Origin: Populus alba
Taxonomy: Eukaryota; Streptophyta; Magnoliopsida; Malpighiales; Salicaceae
Direction: 5' to 3'
NCBI RefSeq assembly: GCF_005239225.2
Contig: NC_133284.1
Span: forward strand, 31,978,339-32,042,338
DNA length: 64,000 nucleotides
Under the pieces are notes generated by a model. The model did no database searches. It worked only from the letters and a program-made list of their open reading frames with translations, and was not told the origin of the DNA. Positions 22,975 through 35,527 of the stretch are shown in pieces. The position numbers and the translations under genes are program-made. Positions within the stretch are counted from its first letter, which is position 1; each line of letters starts with the position of its first letter.

Positions 22975-23128
22975 CAGATTGCAACTGAGTTTTTGATCGG
23001 GTCAGCTAGGTCGCGGGGTCATACCGGATTTTTTCTTCACCTGTTTTTTCTTCAACCCGGCCTGGTTCCAGCCCAGGATCGGTCGGGTCCCGAGTTGATC
23101 CGCCAGGCTGGACCGGGTTTCAAAACTA
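22975..23128. mobile_element. Right part of an element of the ACTATG-ended family
   Basis: GC-rich sequence with CCCGGCCTGG, GGTCGGGTCCCGAGTTGATCC and the end CGGGTTTCAAAACTATGG. It resembles the right ends of the elements finishing at 9013 and 9246. The left end was not found. Confidence 0.45.
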
Positions 23129-25116
23129 TGGTTTTTTATAATTTTTATATATATATATATAGTTTTGATTTTTGACATGTAATGTCAAAATCATAAAATT
23201 TAAATGCACTTTTATAATAATGTCTGATTTTTTTTAGAAAAAAAATATTTTTTTAATTTATTTTATTTTATTATTTTTTATTATGATACTTTTCTATTTT
23301 TTATATTTGAAGGAGATATTTTTCTCTATTTTTTCTTTCAGTATATCATCCTCTCTTGAATGGTGAATTAACGTTTTTTTTTTAATTAAAATTTTGAGTT
23401 TTAAATGAAAATATGGAAAACACATCTACTTAGTTTAAACCTCCATAGAAGAAGAAATTATGCCATGACTGCATAGACTCGCCCACCTCCCGGTTTAGGG
23501 GTGCCAATGTCCTGAGGTGAATTGGGCCAAAAAGGCACCTGGGCCCAAATCGTGGGTGCATGTTCTGGGATTATGGGCCGATAAGGTAGTCCAAGTCTAA
23601 ATTAAAGCTCATGGCCGCATCCATACTTATACATACAATACACTAATACGATACATCCAAGCTAATTTGAACATTTTGAACATCCACGTGAATAAATAAA
23701 AAAAATAAATACTTGTATGTTTGTGCATAAAACCCCTAGCCCATCAAATTTAATTATCACATCAATGAATAATAATTATTTTTCATAGTATTTTTTATTT
23801 AAAAATATATTTTTTAAAAAAATATTTTTAATATAAACATATCAAAAAATATAAAAATACTAAAATAAATTAATTTGAAGCAATTAAAAATATGTCTTTT
23901 AACAAAAAAACAGCTATTAATTATGTTGAAGTCGAAGCTTAAGCTTGATGGACAAGAGTTGTATGAATTAGGTGAAAATTGTTGGATAAAAAGAAAAGGA
24001 AGGTACACCATGCATGAAGAAGTAGATTATCATGGGAGCCACAAGATTTGCACACGCAAAATCAACCCTACAAACAGTGGACAATTGAGTACAGAACCGG
24101 CACCTCGGATTCCTACTCTTTCCAAGACCTATTTAAACGTGATTGATTGTATATATATTAATAATTTTGAATTATATGCACGGTGCGTGGAAAATGATCT
24201 TAATCTGCCCCACCATTGCAATGATATCTCCACCACCAAATTTAGTGGTTCCAGCAGATATTGCGATGCTTGCTTTTCCACCCCTCATCATGACCTGGGA
24301 ATCATATATCTTCTCTTCTCCACACACAAAATGATACTCCGAAAGCATCCTCATGTTCTAAAGACGTTCATGAAAATTTGAAAAATAGAAATTGTTTAAA
24401 ATTAGTTTTGTATATTTTGGGTTTGTTTTGATATTAAAAATAATTTTTTAAAATTAAAAAATATATTATTTTAATATATTTATGAGAATAACCGAAATAC
24501 TTAACGACTAAGTAAGACGAATCTCTATGAAAAAATTGTTTCCTCGCTGGTCAAAGAACCTCGAAAGAGTTTCCTTTTAAATATGAAAAAATCAAACCCC
24601 AAACTAAGATTCAAATTCAAACATGTGTTAATATTATCTTTTTAACAAATAACTGATATTTCATGATATAGCACTGTAATCATGGCACTCTCTCTGGGCA
24701 TAAATTTGTTTTGACGTTTTACATGTAAAATCCTGTAAGCTCAACCTGCAGAGATGTCTTAGTGGATTCAAGATCCCCTTCTACAGGATACAAACCTTTG
24801 GGAACCCTTCAATTCGGATACAGTTATTATTACATAGTTGAAAATTAACATGTGAAATGTACCGAATGCTTGAAAAAAACAAAGATTTACTAACCACCCA
24901 CACAACTAGATATAGCAGAACACATCTCAGGTATGCGTTTGTGAAGGTTAATGAAGTGAAAGATATTAGAAGAAATTGTCGTGACAAGAAAAAAAAGGAA
25001 GTTAAGAAACAATAAGAATATTTCGAATCATAAAAACCTCTGAAGAAGCCGATAGTTGAACTCCATTTCCTGATAGAACAAAGCAAGGTAGCATATGCAG
25101 CAGAAAGGGTTATTGA

Positions 25117-26433
25117 TTAGAAGAATGCGCGGCTACCATAAAACACTCGCCCTCCGTCCTTCTTCTTTTTCTCAAGCTCTAGTTTATTGCTAAGACTTTG
25201 AATCACATCACCACGATCTACAGATTCCAGCTTGTCAAGATCCATAGGTAGCTCCATCTTGGCCAAGGATTCTGTGAATTGTTGCATGCTCCTCATGTAC
25301 ATGTCTACTATTTGCTGCTGCATTGCAGACTGTTCGGCCTCGAGATTGATATTTCCTAGGGGGGGTGAAAATACTTGACCAAATTTAACAGGACTCATGT
25401 TTCCTTCCTTCCTGCTCTCCTCCTCCTTGCTTGTAAAATCCGATTCCTTTTCGTCTCGGACTTCATTTCCCTTCTTTGATGTTGGTGTGTCGGGACAAGT
25501 ACAGGAGTTATGATTAGCCTCCGTGGTGATCGAAACGTTAAGAGAGCTTGAGAATTGACCACCTAAACGACTCTTCCTATCAAATGAGTCGGAAGAATTT
25601 CTGTCATCGCTCAGGCTTGTTGTCGTAGAGCTCAAGAAACTGGAATTTTTTATGCTGCCACTAGGTGAAGAGGAACCACCTTGATTTTGCTCGGAGGAAT
25701 TTATGTTCATTTCACAATCATGAATAGCAGGTTGCGGGGAGGCACCGAGGTGAAGAAATGAGCCAGGCCTGGAACCCAAGTCATCAAAATATTCTGAGAC
25801 CATTAGCTGATTCTCTCTAACAACATTGATATCGGGAAATTCAATTCTCGAATACTCAACTGGGTCCAGAATAACTTCTGATACCTTTCTATCAAGAAGC
25901 ACGACCTCTGATGATATCGAAGATTTGGCAGCTGTTGTTGAGGGCTTGACAGGAAAAGATGTGTTTAAGGAGAGAGACAATTTGATAGTGCCAGCGGGAG
26001 AGTGAAAGAGGTCAGTGGAGGAGAGGCTGTAATCTTGGGTCACCTTTCCTTTTCCAGAAACTTGTGAGATAGGGACCAAAGCAAATCCTAGAAGCTGATC
26101 CTCCATGTAGTTTCTAGCTCTACTAAGCATCCAAATCTCACATTTGAGGACTGCATCGAGTTGAGCGAGTTTCATCATCAAGTTTTCATTGAATTCTGGG
26201 TTTCTTCCACCTCTATTGATAATTCTAGTTGAAAGGGTCTCATCAGGATTATAAGTTAGAGAGAATTTTGCATAAACATCTTGGTTATCATAGATACATA
26301 TGTTGTGAATATTCCTGGCATGATGAACATAGATTTCAAGAATCCCACAGAACTCAGAATCGCCATCTGCATCGCCCATCGTGTTTGAATTTGGATTATA
26401 CCTGAACCCGGTTGATTGATTGAAAGAATCCAT
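25117..26433 (-). CDS. C2-domain (calcium-dependent lipid-binding-like) protein, 438 aa
   Basis: A single uninterrupted frame. Residues about 28-156 form a C2 domain: GILEIYVHHARNIHNICIYD, NQDVYAKFSLTY, NRGGRNPEFNENLMMKL, VLKCEIWMLSRARNYMEDQL, LGFALVPISQV. Loop-1 aspartates are present (D49, D52), but loop 3 keeps only one clear acidic pair (E111, D112), so calcium binding may be weak. The rest is low-complexity and Ser-rich with a proline/acidic middle. A conserved C-terminal helix follows (EAEQSAMQQQIVDMYMRSMQ, QFTESLAKMELPM), ending in a basic EKKKK stretch. Plants have a small family of such C2 proteins of unknown role, probably peripheral membrane proteins. A second in-frame Met at residue 19 is a possible alternative start. 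Confidence 0.9.
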   Translation of the reverse strand: MDSFNQSTGFRYNPNSNTMGDADGDSEFCGILEIYVHHARNIHNICIYDNQDVYAKFSLTYNPDETLSTRIINRGGRNPEFNENLMMKLAQLDAVLKCEIWMLSRARNYMEDQLLGFALVPISQVSGKGKVTQDYSLSSTDLFHSPAGTIKLSLSLNTSFPVKPSTTAAKSSISSEVVLLDRKVSEVILDPVEYSRIEFPDINVVRENQLMVSEYFDDLGSRPGSFLHLGASPQPAIHDCEMNINSSEQNQGGSSSPSGSIKNSSFLSSTTTSLSDDRNSSDSFDRKSRLGGQFSSSLNVSITTEANHNSCTCPDTPTSKKGNEVRDEKESDFTSKEEESRKEGNMSPVKFGQVFSPPLGNINLEAEQSAMQQQIVDMYMRSMQQFTESLAKMELPMDLDKLESVDRGDVIQSLSNKLELEKKKKDGGRVFYGSRAFF

Positions 26434-29400
26434 CGAAAGAAAGTTAAATCCTCAACGTGATGCTCCAAGGAAGTTTCTATACTATACCCTACTTGGTTCA
26501 GATTTGGCAAGAAAGCTCCGATAAATGAGAGAAGAGAACAAAACAGAGCCGACACAAAGAACAATCTATGAAACACTGATATATTGGAAGATCTTGTTCC
26601 TACATGTGTATCCCATTTGATAAGAAGGCTTTTTTAATAAGCTTTGTAAGATAAATGAATGGAATTAAACGCAAAATGTGGTAATAGGAAGAATGTTTTA
26701 AAGGGAAAGAAAACAAAACAGGGCTGTTTCAGACAGCAGATTGATTACTTATAACGCACTGGAAGCCTTTCTCTCTAGTTTCCAGTCCTTTTTTTGGATC
26801 GTGTTGACATCATCATCATCAATCCATGAATTCAAGGAAAGGACTGGACATAAAGGAAAACAAAATGGAGACAGGCAGAGAGAGACTTGCGGTGGAATAA
26901 AAGAGCTTGCTTTGTGCAAGTTGAAGAGGTGGGTGAGGATGTAGGCGGTAGGTAAGAATCAAAAGAGAAGGAAGGGAAAGAAGAAGAAGAAGATGGTGAT
27001 GATATTGTTGATGATGATGGTATGGCTTGTTTTCATATGCCACTTCTTTTCCTGCTTGTTTTCTTTTTCTATAGGAAGTGGTGGGTGGGGGATTGAGATT
27101 TTTGGAAGGCTTTGCTTTGCTTGACATTGCAGCTTCCACTCCCAGTGGACTTTTGCTCCACTGAGGTTAATTGGAGGGCCCACTTTCTGGTCCCATTTTT
27201 CATTATTATTTTCTCCACCTATCTCCCTCTCACAGATGCTCTCCTAAGCTTCGAGACAAAATAATCCCTTCTGTCCTCCCTCTACCATATTCAAGGCTTT
27301 ATGGGGAGAAATCGTCTCAAAAACAACCCCATGCCAGCAGGCTGTGGAAAAAACCAAGGTTTGAGTGCTGCTGAGAAAATCTACAGACTTTCAACCACAC
27401 ATGCATGCAAATTAACCCTTGCAAAGTTCCCTGGCAGCGAGGGGAAAAGAACGAGGTTAACTGATCAATATGAACAGCTTAAAGCACCAGCAAACTATTC
27501 AAACCTTGCAACTGCTTCCCTTGAATGCTACTTTGTAGACTGTAGAGTATAAGCAATGTGATGAAGCTCCCTTGGTTTATGGGTAATCCTAATCTTGAAC
27601 AATGAAGTGATAGGACTGGCCTAGTGTTAGGACGTCTAATCTGGCATGGCTAATTGAGTTCGAAAGTAACTATAGATGATCTTGGTTTGCTAAGACATGT
27701 CTCCATCCATAGCGCTGGACCTGCTATCATTAAATTGAACCTCACCTTAAAGGACAGGAGGTGTTCATATTGAATGAAACTTGACAAAGGGCCTCCAAAT
27801 CGTAGTTCATGTCTTAAAATATACATACATATATATAGAATACCAAGATATTATTGTTATTGATAGCAGGAATTATCCAAAATATGAAGAGGAAAAAGAA
27901 AGAGCGACTTTCCTGACATTGAATTCATACGTTCAAAAGGAGATCGCCATGATCGGTTACAAAGTCTTGACACATTAGCTTAGGGGAGCAATATTTCTGG
28001 ATAGTAGCCAGTGCAAGATTCAAACTTAAGATGGCATGCGTGTGGACTGAAATGAAGTCCACAGCTTGCAATTTCTTGATAATCATGGGAGTATTTTTGA
28101 CTCCCACTACCAATTAAACTTAGAAAAAAAAACTGATATTGTTTTTCATTTCTTCGAAAAACTGAGAAAACCCTTTTCATGGCTAACTGGAAAATGCGAA
28201 GTTTTTGTTTTTCCTTTCTGGGAAAGAAAGAAAAAGTTTAATTAGTTCGGAAAGGCACTCAAGTAAATATCTGTCAAAGGAAATGAAATGTCCCGAGTTG
28301 GTGGCGATGTGCTTTCATCCAATAGCTGGTGTAGGGCCTGATCCAGTGATTAGAAAGTCGAGCACTAATAAGAACGCAATTCGTGACTAGAAATTCTTCG
28401 GCTCCTGGGGCCTCTGTGCTTCCTCCTCCTCCTCCTCCTCCTCCTCCAAAAAGGTTTGGTAGTTAAGAAAGGATGATGGCTGGCCTGACTTTGACTTGAG
28501 AATGCAAACTGTAGCCTTCTTATTTCTCTATCGAGCTTTAATTCATGACAGTCTCCGTATTGTCATTATTACAAAATAATTGTAGCAATACAAGTGGTGT
28601 AATCAAATGCTCTTCTTGTGGAAATACTTTATACAAATACTTCGAATTTATTAATTATATGTTCCAGCCCAAGGGTGCATATCTGGCTGAAAATCACATT
28701 TTTTTCCTTTTAGCTCAAAATATTATTTATATGAACAGTTTATTTTATTATGTATTTAATGTTATGGTGGTGATTGTTTTTTAAAGTGTTTTTCATTTAA
28801 AAAATATATTAAATATTATTTGTTAAAATATTTTTATTTTTAATACAGTAACATCAAAATAATCTAAAAATTACTAAATAAAAAAAATCTTTTAAAAAAT
28901 CAAATTCTCTTAAAGCGGTGTTTGAAAACAAATGAGTTATAAAACTCAGTCGTGGCTTCTAATACATATTAGGCGGATACTGGAAAACTGATATGGGCTT
29001 TATACTGCAAACAAGGAGCAATAATACAGCTCAAGGCTCAACAGTCAACAGGACTCCTTCACCGGGCCCGCCATTTCCGACCAGACACGTTCCTCGCTCA
29101 TTCTTGAGTCTCTCAAACTTTTCTTGCTGCAGACAAAAGAAAGCTCAACTAAGGCATCATTGCCACGAGACTTTCGTGAAAATTAAGATTATGTTTAATT
29201 TCTTAATAAATATTTTTCATCTCCAGTTTTCTTTTCCATTTATAGCTTCAATTCTCCATCAAAATATATAGAAAACGAGTTCGTTTGGTTAATCTATGAA
29301 ATTGCTTCCCTTCAGAAATTGAAAAAAATGTTCAAACACAAGTTTTTTCCTGAATAATTTTTTAAGTTTTTACTTATATACAGCTATTTATTCAAAAAAA

Positions 29401-30330
29401 AAATTTAATTGTTATAACTTGGATGAAAAAAATTATTCACTAATTAATTTTATTACCTTTCCACGTAACTCGGACCATGGATTGAGCAAGTGAGTGATAA
29501 TATTGTTCATATTAGTGTAATCATTTTCTTCATGGTGACAAAAAACTGACACCAGAAGGAAATTTGCTGTGAACATAAGATTTGGAGGTATCTGAATGAT
29601 ACTTAAAGCTTTTGTTACCCAAAAGACATGGAAACGCGTGTTCTTTGTTTTAAACATGCAAAAACTTTTAATGAGAGAAACTCGATAAACGTCGAGAAAA
29701 TGTTCAGCAAAACTACCTAGTAATATGGAGAATAATTCTCTAGATAGAAAAGAATCATACAGAAAACAAAATCCTATCTTTTGGAGATTTTCTTTTTAAA
29801 AAAAAAATGAGTTACTAAGTAAATAAAAAATTGCCCTAATCAACGTCAGAGATACAGAGCTCCACGAAAAAAGATAATCCATCAGTATAAATGATTCTGG
29901 AAAATTCATTTTCAACCTAGGTACTCACTTGTTAAACTTATAACAACAGAAATAAATAGAACTGTTGCACAGAAATCGCAGTGGTGACTCGATCCAAATG
30001 CCACAGCACAGGAACGTCCATCTGATTATCAGCTCGACCTGGAGTCCCAAAACAGCCGTGCAAACAATGCAATATAATCTCTGGAATATTGCAAATCCCA
30101 GTCAACTTGTAATCAATGACAAGTTTAAGAAATACATGGTGTTAGCAAAGCAACTGCAATATGAAGTTATGAACTTCATTGTGAGTTGGAATCAAACAGC
30201 GTTAAATCTTGAAAGAACAATGAACCTGATATTTCATTACCAACCACGGACCCCCATCTCCTAGACGCTATCCAACTAACATGTCATTATTCCAGAGAGT
30301 TAAAAGCATGGAAATACAGACAGAAATGGA
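26434..30330. other. Intergenic DNA between the C2 and RING genes
   Basis: No gene that I can support. It includes a triplet (TCC)n microsatellite at 28422-28447 and an AT-rich repeat copy at about 28750-28930. Short frames at 26819-27139 (minus, His/Leu/Pro-rich) and 27301-27552 (plus, 83 codons, ATG) have no recognised homology. The former may be leader or promoter sequence of the C2 gene. Confidence 0.45.
28750..28930. repeat. AT-rich dispersed MITE-like repeat copy
   Basis: GTGGTGATTGTTTTTTAAAG at the start, an A/T core with ACATCAAAATAATCTAAAAA, and GCGGTGTTTGAAAAC at the end. These short GC-containing ends resemble each other in inverted orientation. Confidence 0.5.
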
Positions 30331-30337
30331 CAGAGAA

Positions 30338-33300
30338 TCACTTCCTGCCCAGCCTTGCCAAATGCTGCTGATGTTTTGATGCAGCAGCTTCACGCTTGAG
30401 TGTCCTCTTCGCCCGTCTCCCAGTTCTATCTTTTCCAGCCTCTTTCTTCTTAGGTTCACGTGAAGTGCCCGCCCCCGAGTCCTTGAAATCTGCTTGATGC
30501 ACTGGCCTTGCTTCTTGATGCCCTGCCCTAACATAGCCATTATCTCCCCACCTCCGATTTCCAATGCGAAGATTGGATGAACTGCTCAAGTGCACTTCAT
30601 CTAGATCATCATCCTCATCCTCAAACTCGTATGGATAATAATCCTCTGGATCTTCATAAACATCTTCATGATCCTCCACAGTCAAAGTCATGAACCATGA
30701 GGCTCGAAGGAGGAGGCAAACACTTTCCTCAAACATGTAATCCTGGATGCTGTTAAAAAACAAAAATATATTAAAATGACCTAAAGTAGGGTTTGCTTTG
30801 GCAACACGGGGAACGAATGATAATATGGGGAACAAATGGCAACACTTTCCCCGAGCTTATATAAGCCAAGTTTATGTATTTTGATCAAATTATCCAACTA
30901 ATAGGGTGTTTGGGACAGTGGCAGTGATTGCTTTTCAAAATGTTTTTTGCTTAGAAATGCATCAAAATAAATTTTTTTATTTGTTTTTACGTCAGCACAT
31001 CAAAACGATCCGAAAACACCATGACAAATTAATCTGAAGCAAAAAAAAATCATATTTTTTAACAAATTCAGTTGAAACGCTGTCCCAAATAGGACTCTAA
31101 GTGACCACATACAGAGTGTAATACAACTATTCTGCATAAAAAGGATAAAGAGAGATTTATACAAATAAAGGATTTAAGAAGAGAAACTATTTTCAAAAGA
31201 CATTTCTTTATACTGCATAAAGAACGGATGCAAGTGTGATAAATAAATGGCACAAACAATGTAAGTGCGGGAACAAATATGAAGCTGCAAAGACAGAGAC
31301 CAGAAGCAAAGTTAGAACCTACTTGCAGAAATGAGCCAGAGCATAAATGTAAGACTGCCTTAAACTCATATCCGACGCCTAATATACCATCAAATACAGC
31401 TGTAAGAACTACAATGTTGAACATTGCATTTCATGAAGAATTCATACATGATTTGCAGATGGAACTCATGTATAAGCAGAAGCTCTGGAATTGGGACTGT
31501 TAAGGCATGTAGTTAGTACATGAATGAATTATGACAAAGTATAAGAGTGCAAATCTTAGCATGTGAATGGATAAAGCTTATGAAGAATAAACTGGAAACT
31601 ATCTAATACTAGCTGGCAGAGATGAATTAAATTAAACATACCTCTTCTATTAATTCCAGCAAACTGACTGATATAAACCAGGTTTCATAAAGCAACACTG
31701 TAAGCAAAGGAGTTTAAAATTTACTCCTCAACAGTGATGCAGTGCGAGACTCATAGCACAGATGCAAGTCACCACGAATTCTTTAAAACAAAAGAAAACA
31801 TAAAAGTAGAGAATCAGCTTATATTTTATAGGAAGAAGTATAATATATGCATTATAAATGAAGGCAATAAAAGTGAATGCCATGGGACACAATAAATTTC
31901 AGGCAGCCATTAATTTGGATCCATTGCGTGTCATGAATGATAAAAAAAAAAAAGATGTAACACATCAGCAGAGTCACAGAAACAATAGGTGATATCCCGC
32001 CCCCATATCTGTGCAGAAATAACCATATTCAAGCAATTCCAAGCTTCACCGTGCACTTTGTTTTCATAGGTGAGAATACAGAGCCCTATCTATCTGCAGC
32101 CCAAACATGCTTGAGGAGAAACAAGACATGGCAATAAATCAATTGGGTTTTAGAAAAATTACACAAGGACAGGCAGGAACTTAAGAGGACCTCTTGCTTG
32201 GATTTCCTTTGAGCCTAGGACCTACACAACCACACTACATTTTATGACTACTTGAGCCAAGGACTAATCACAGCACAGCTGTAAAAGGAGCAACACTACA
32301 TTGTACAATGGCCTTGTCAGTGAAGACCAAATGAACTATCAGCTACACCTGCTGACATGATTCCTAAGACATTCTCTTGATATTTATTCACAGCCCCTTG
32401 GACAGAATTAGGAGAAACGTTTTTGCATTGTAAGAGAGAAGAACCAAAAAAAGTTTACTTCTACTAATATGTTTCTATCTTTTTCAAGCTTTTGCGTATT
32501 ATCCCTAATACAAGACTATTTAATTCCAGAGCATGCCAGCATCAAAGCCATCATCATTTTTCAAACTGAACCACTTGTATTGTGGCAGATCACATTTCCA
32601 GCTTCCACGTTCTTAATCTTAACGAAACATACATGAGGTATCATCCTCCATGAACAAATAAGACGAATTTAAAAAAAATAACCAACAGAAGACTCTCTGG
32701 TCAAGAAGCCAAGATGTCTAGAGAAGTCTCTCAATCATACAATTCAAGTGAATCAAAATTAACCAAAGCAGTACGCATGTTCGCAACCTTTAAATCATAA
32801 TTAGATCAGAATAAATCATACTAACCAGTACGCATGCTCGCAACCTTTGATAAGAGCAGTTTCCTGAAGCACAATCTTATCCAAGCATATAGCACAAATC
32901 CCACCATGATTCCCACATGCCCTTTCGCTAATCTCCACTTTACTCTCCATTTCACCCTGAAACCAAAATCCCGATAAATTTAATTCACCAATAACTTCAG
33001 AAACACCATCCATTTCCCTCCAAAAGCAAAAAGTCCCGAGAAACCAACCAACTTGTACCAAACCAATCTAACAAACCCCAGCCAGCCAAAACTACCAAAA
33101 GGGTCTCTGATTATCTTAAAATCAGCTTTATAAGCTGTAAATGAACTGCAGTACTTCAAAATTAACGGTTTCAACGTACTTGCAATAATATTATATGAAT
33201 CAACTACTAAGAATTGCTAACGTTTTGTTTTCAATCAGAGCATAATCACTGTTTACTGAGAATTCAATTACCGGACAAGAAATAACAACACGGGATTCAT

Positions 33301-33476
33301 CAACTCCTTCAATTTCTTCTTAATTCTCCGTAATAACAAAAACCCAGAATTTAAAAAAAAAAAAAAAAAGTAAAGAAGAAGAAGACAGAACTGGATCTAC
33401 AAGGTCAAGAAAGGAGTACCTCATCTTGAAGGGAGTGAAGTGATTGGTGACCGTCGATGTTGATGACTGATGTCAT
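30338..33476 (-). CDS. RING-finger protein gene with the second half of the RING apparently missing
   Basis: Three exons are supported: 33420-33476 (MTSVINIDGHQSLHSLQDE), 32826-32956 (GEMESKVEISERACGNHGGI, CAICLDKIVLQETALIKGCE, HAY plus a split codon) and 30338-30749 (IQDYMFEESVCLLLRASWFM, an acidic Asp/Glu/Tyr block, SSSSNLRIGNRRWGDNGYVR, a basic C terminus ending HQQHLARLGRK). Exon 2 holds the first RING ligands (CAIC...CEH). Homologues as I remember them continue with a segment containing CPQCKHPFE before SIQDYMFEES. I could not find that segment in 30750-32825. Exons 2 and 3 nevertheless join in frame (TG|C = Cys) to give 199 codons. Such proteins would be E3 ubiquitin ligases. Without the second zinc site, activity is doubtful. 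Confidence 0.75.
30902..31097. mobile_element. Tourist-like MITE with TAA target duplication, in RING-gene intron
   Basis: The left end TAGGGTGTTTGGGACAGTG mirrors the right end CGCTGTCCCAAATAGGACTC. TAA flanks both sides (30899-30901 and 31098-31100), as in PIF/Harbinger-related Tourist MITEs. The inside (GTCAGCACATCAAAACGATC, AATCTGAAGCAAAAAAAAAT) is the best-preserved copy of the AT-rich family seen across the window. Confidence 0.7.
31100..32825 (-). other. Large intron of the RING gene
   Basis: Non-coding, with no CPQC-type exon found. At 32768-32792 it holds a near copy of the end of exon 2 (see findings). Confidence 0.55.
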
Positions 33477-33479
33477 GGT

Positions 33480-35527
33480 TTTTGATAAATTTAATTTAAT
33501 TAAGCTTACAACAAAAAAATAAGAGCTAATTTCATTTTTTTTTTTGTGCTGTACTAATCTAGATTTCTAAATTAAAAATACAATCTAAAGAATTTATACA
33601 AAGAAGGGTTCATAGAGGGGTAGAGATAAAAAAAGAAAGGAGAGGTCTAGAGAATGACTGTCCAGATTCCCACAGAGAAGGATAGAAGAGAAGACAGAAA
33701 ATCAAGAGGGAGGACCCTCTTTTGGATCGAAGGGTCCAAGAAGACTGGGTGTTGCTGTGAATGATATAAAGTAAAATATGGCGGGGGGTATTTCTTTTCT
33801 TTTCTTTTCTTTTTTTCTTGTTTCCAAATTTCTAGGGGTGGACACCCACCCGACCATTCGGTGTCGTGTGGGCATATTCCAAGCACTCACGTTTCTCTTC
33901 CCTCCTTTCCTTCGTTTTTGTTTTTGTTTTTGTTTTTTTTTTCGAGTAATTGATATAAAATTATATTTTTATGATAAAAAAAGTATTTTTGTAGTAATTT
34001 ACTACCTCAACAAGATTAATTCTTTTTATTTGATGATTTTAAAAAATGTATTTTGATGTATTAATAAAAAATATAATATTTTTTATAACTAGATTAATCC
34101 TACAAGATTATAATTATAAAATTATAAATTTGTTTATCTAAGACATGTTATTCAATCTTATTTTTTTATAACTTAAATTATAAAATTTAATAGGTTGAGT
34201 TGATTATTAAAATTTTATAATAAAATAAAGGAGACTAGTTGGGTTGTTAGTTAGGAAATACGGACCATCTAACTTAAAACTGAATTTATAAAAGGTTTAT
34301 AACTTTATAATATATATTTTTAATTTTTTAAAATTTATTTTGAAAATTAATATATCAAAAGATTTAAAAATATATATAAAAAAATTTAAAATTTCCAAAT
34401 TTACAAATACTCCGTGCAAACCACCCCAAAATGGAGCCATATAGTAAATGTCTAGAACAGTAGTTAGGAAAGCACGCTCCATAAAAAACACGTGCTGGTT
34501 CTGTTTGGCGCGAGTTTTGAGGATGACTTTGAATCGTGACCTCATTCGTGGAACCAATTATGAAATGTGAGGACGGTTTTTTATATTTTGAATTAATATT
34601 TTTTTAGTATATTTAGATTATTTTAATATATTTATAAGTATAAAATATTTTGAAAAGCAATTATTTTAATTAATTATATGATTTCGGTTATTAAATTAAT
34701 TAATCACAATAAACAGGCTAATAATTACAATACTTTGATTTGATAAATCTAAGGAATAATTTTCCTTGCACGGTAAAAATTAAAAAATTAATTCTGCATG
34801 CGTGAATAATGATTTGTAACATATACTACTTGTTTATGGATGGGATGGTGCTATGCTCTCAAGGGAAATATCATGAAAAAAATGACGAATAGAAACGATA
34901 ATAGGGATTTTAATTTCATGCAACTTTTTTAATAATTTATTAGTCATCGTGTTGTGATTTATGAGAGAACATTTTATTGTTTTCGAAGGATAATAGAGAT
35001 AAAAACTAAAGAGATAAGATAAAAAATAAAAATAAAACTATATTTGATAATTATATATATAACAAAGTGATTGTTTCTATCTCTTTATAATAGATAAAAT
35101 ATTTCAAGGTGAAAAATGGGGGAATGAAAAAAATAGAAACTATCATGGTCCTTTAAATTGATGGTATGTACAATTTAATCCTTTAATCATTTTTATTTTT
35201 TTTTAATCAATATCTCTTGTATAAATATTTATTTTAATTAAATTGGTTAATTTTTTTTTATCAAATTAAAAATAAATCAATGATAAATAATATAAAAAAT
35301 TGAGAAATAATATAAAAGTTACATGCACTTGGGCTGAATGGCTCCTTTTCCTGGGCTTTCTTCAGCGTCCTTTTGAAAACATAACTCGTTACCGGGCTCA
35401 TAGCCCAGATTCCAACATGGCCTTCAAATGATCAGTAATTTTTCCGGTGGTGTGCACAAAGAAGAAGCGTGGAGCAGAGAAGCCTAAGACGGGGTGTGCT
35501 CTCTCACAGAACTCTAGGAAAGTAAAA
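33480..35527. other. Intergenic spacer between divergent RING and ankyrin genes
   Basis: The two genes point away from each other, with about 2 kb between start codons. The spacer has a CT-rich part near the RING leader (33640-33930) and AT-rich repeat fragments at about 33955-34075, 34300-34400 and 34580-34660. No coding homology. Confidence 0.55.

Larger units (their letters stand above)
21830..25110. other. Repeat-rich intergenic DNA
   Basis: Holds several copies of the AT-rich dispersed repeat (about 21985-22080, 22160-22335, 22365-22520, 23780-23885, 24408-24500) and a GC-rich element end at 22975-23128. A GC-rich patch lies near 23470-23610. The 168-codon frame at 23875-24381 begins with TTG, is largely AT-driven and has no homology that I recognise. 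Confidence 0.5.

Noticed and set aside
23875..24381. 168-codon plus-strand frame
   Set aside because: It begins with TTG, its N-terminal part comes from AT-rich repeat DNA, and no family is recognisable.
26819..27139. His/Leu/Pro-rich 106-codon minus frame
   Set aside because: Low complexity caused by ATG/GAAG repeats, with no homology. More likely leader or promoter of the C2 gene.
29965..30264. 99-codon plus frame
   Set aside because: Begins with TTG and lies in the 3' flank of the RING gene. No homology.
31068..31424. 118-codon minus frame as the missing RING exon
   Set aside because: It lacks CPQC-type ligands and resembles translated intron.
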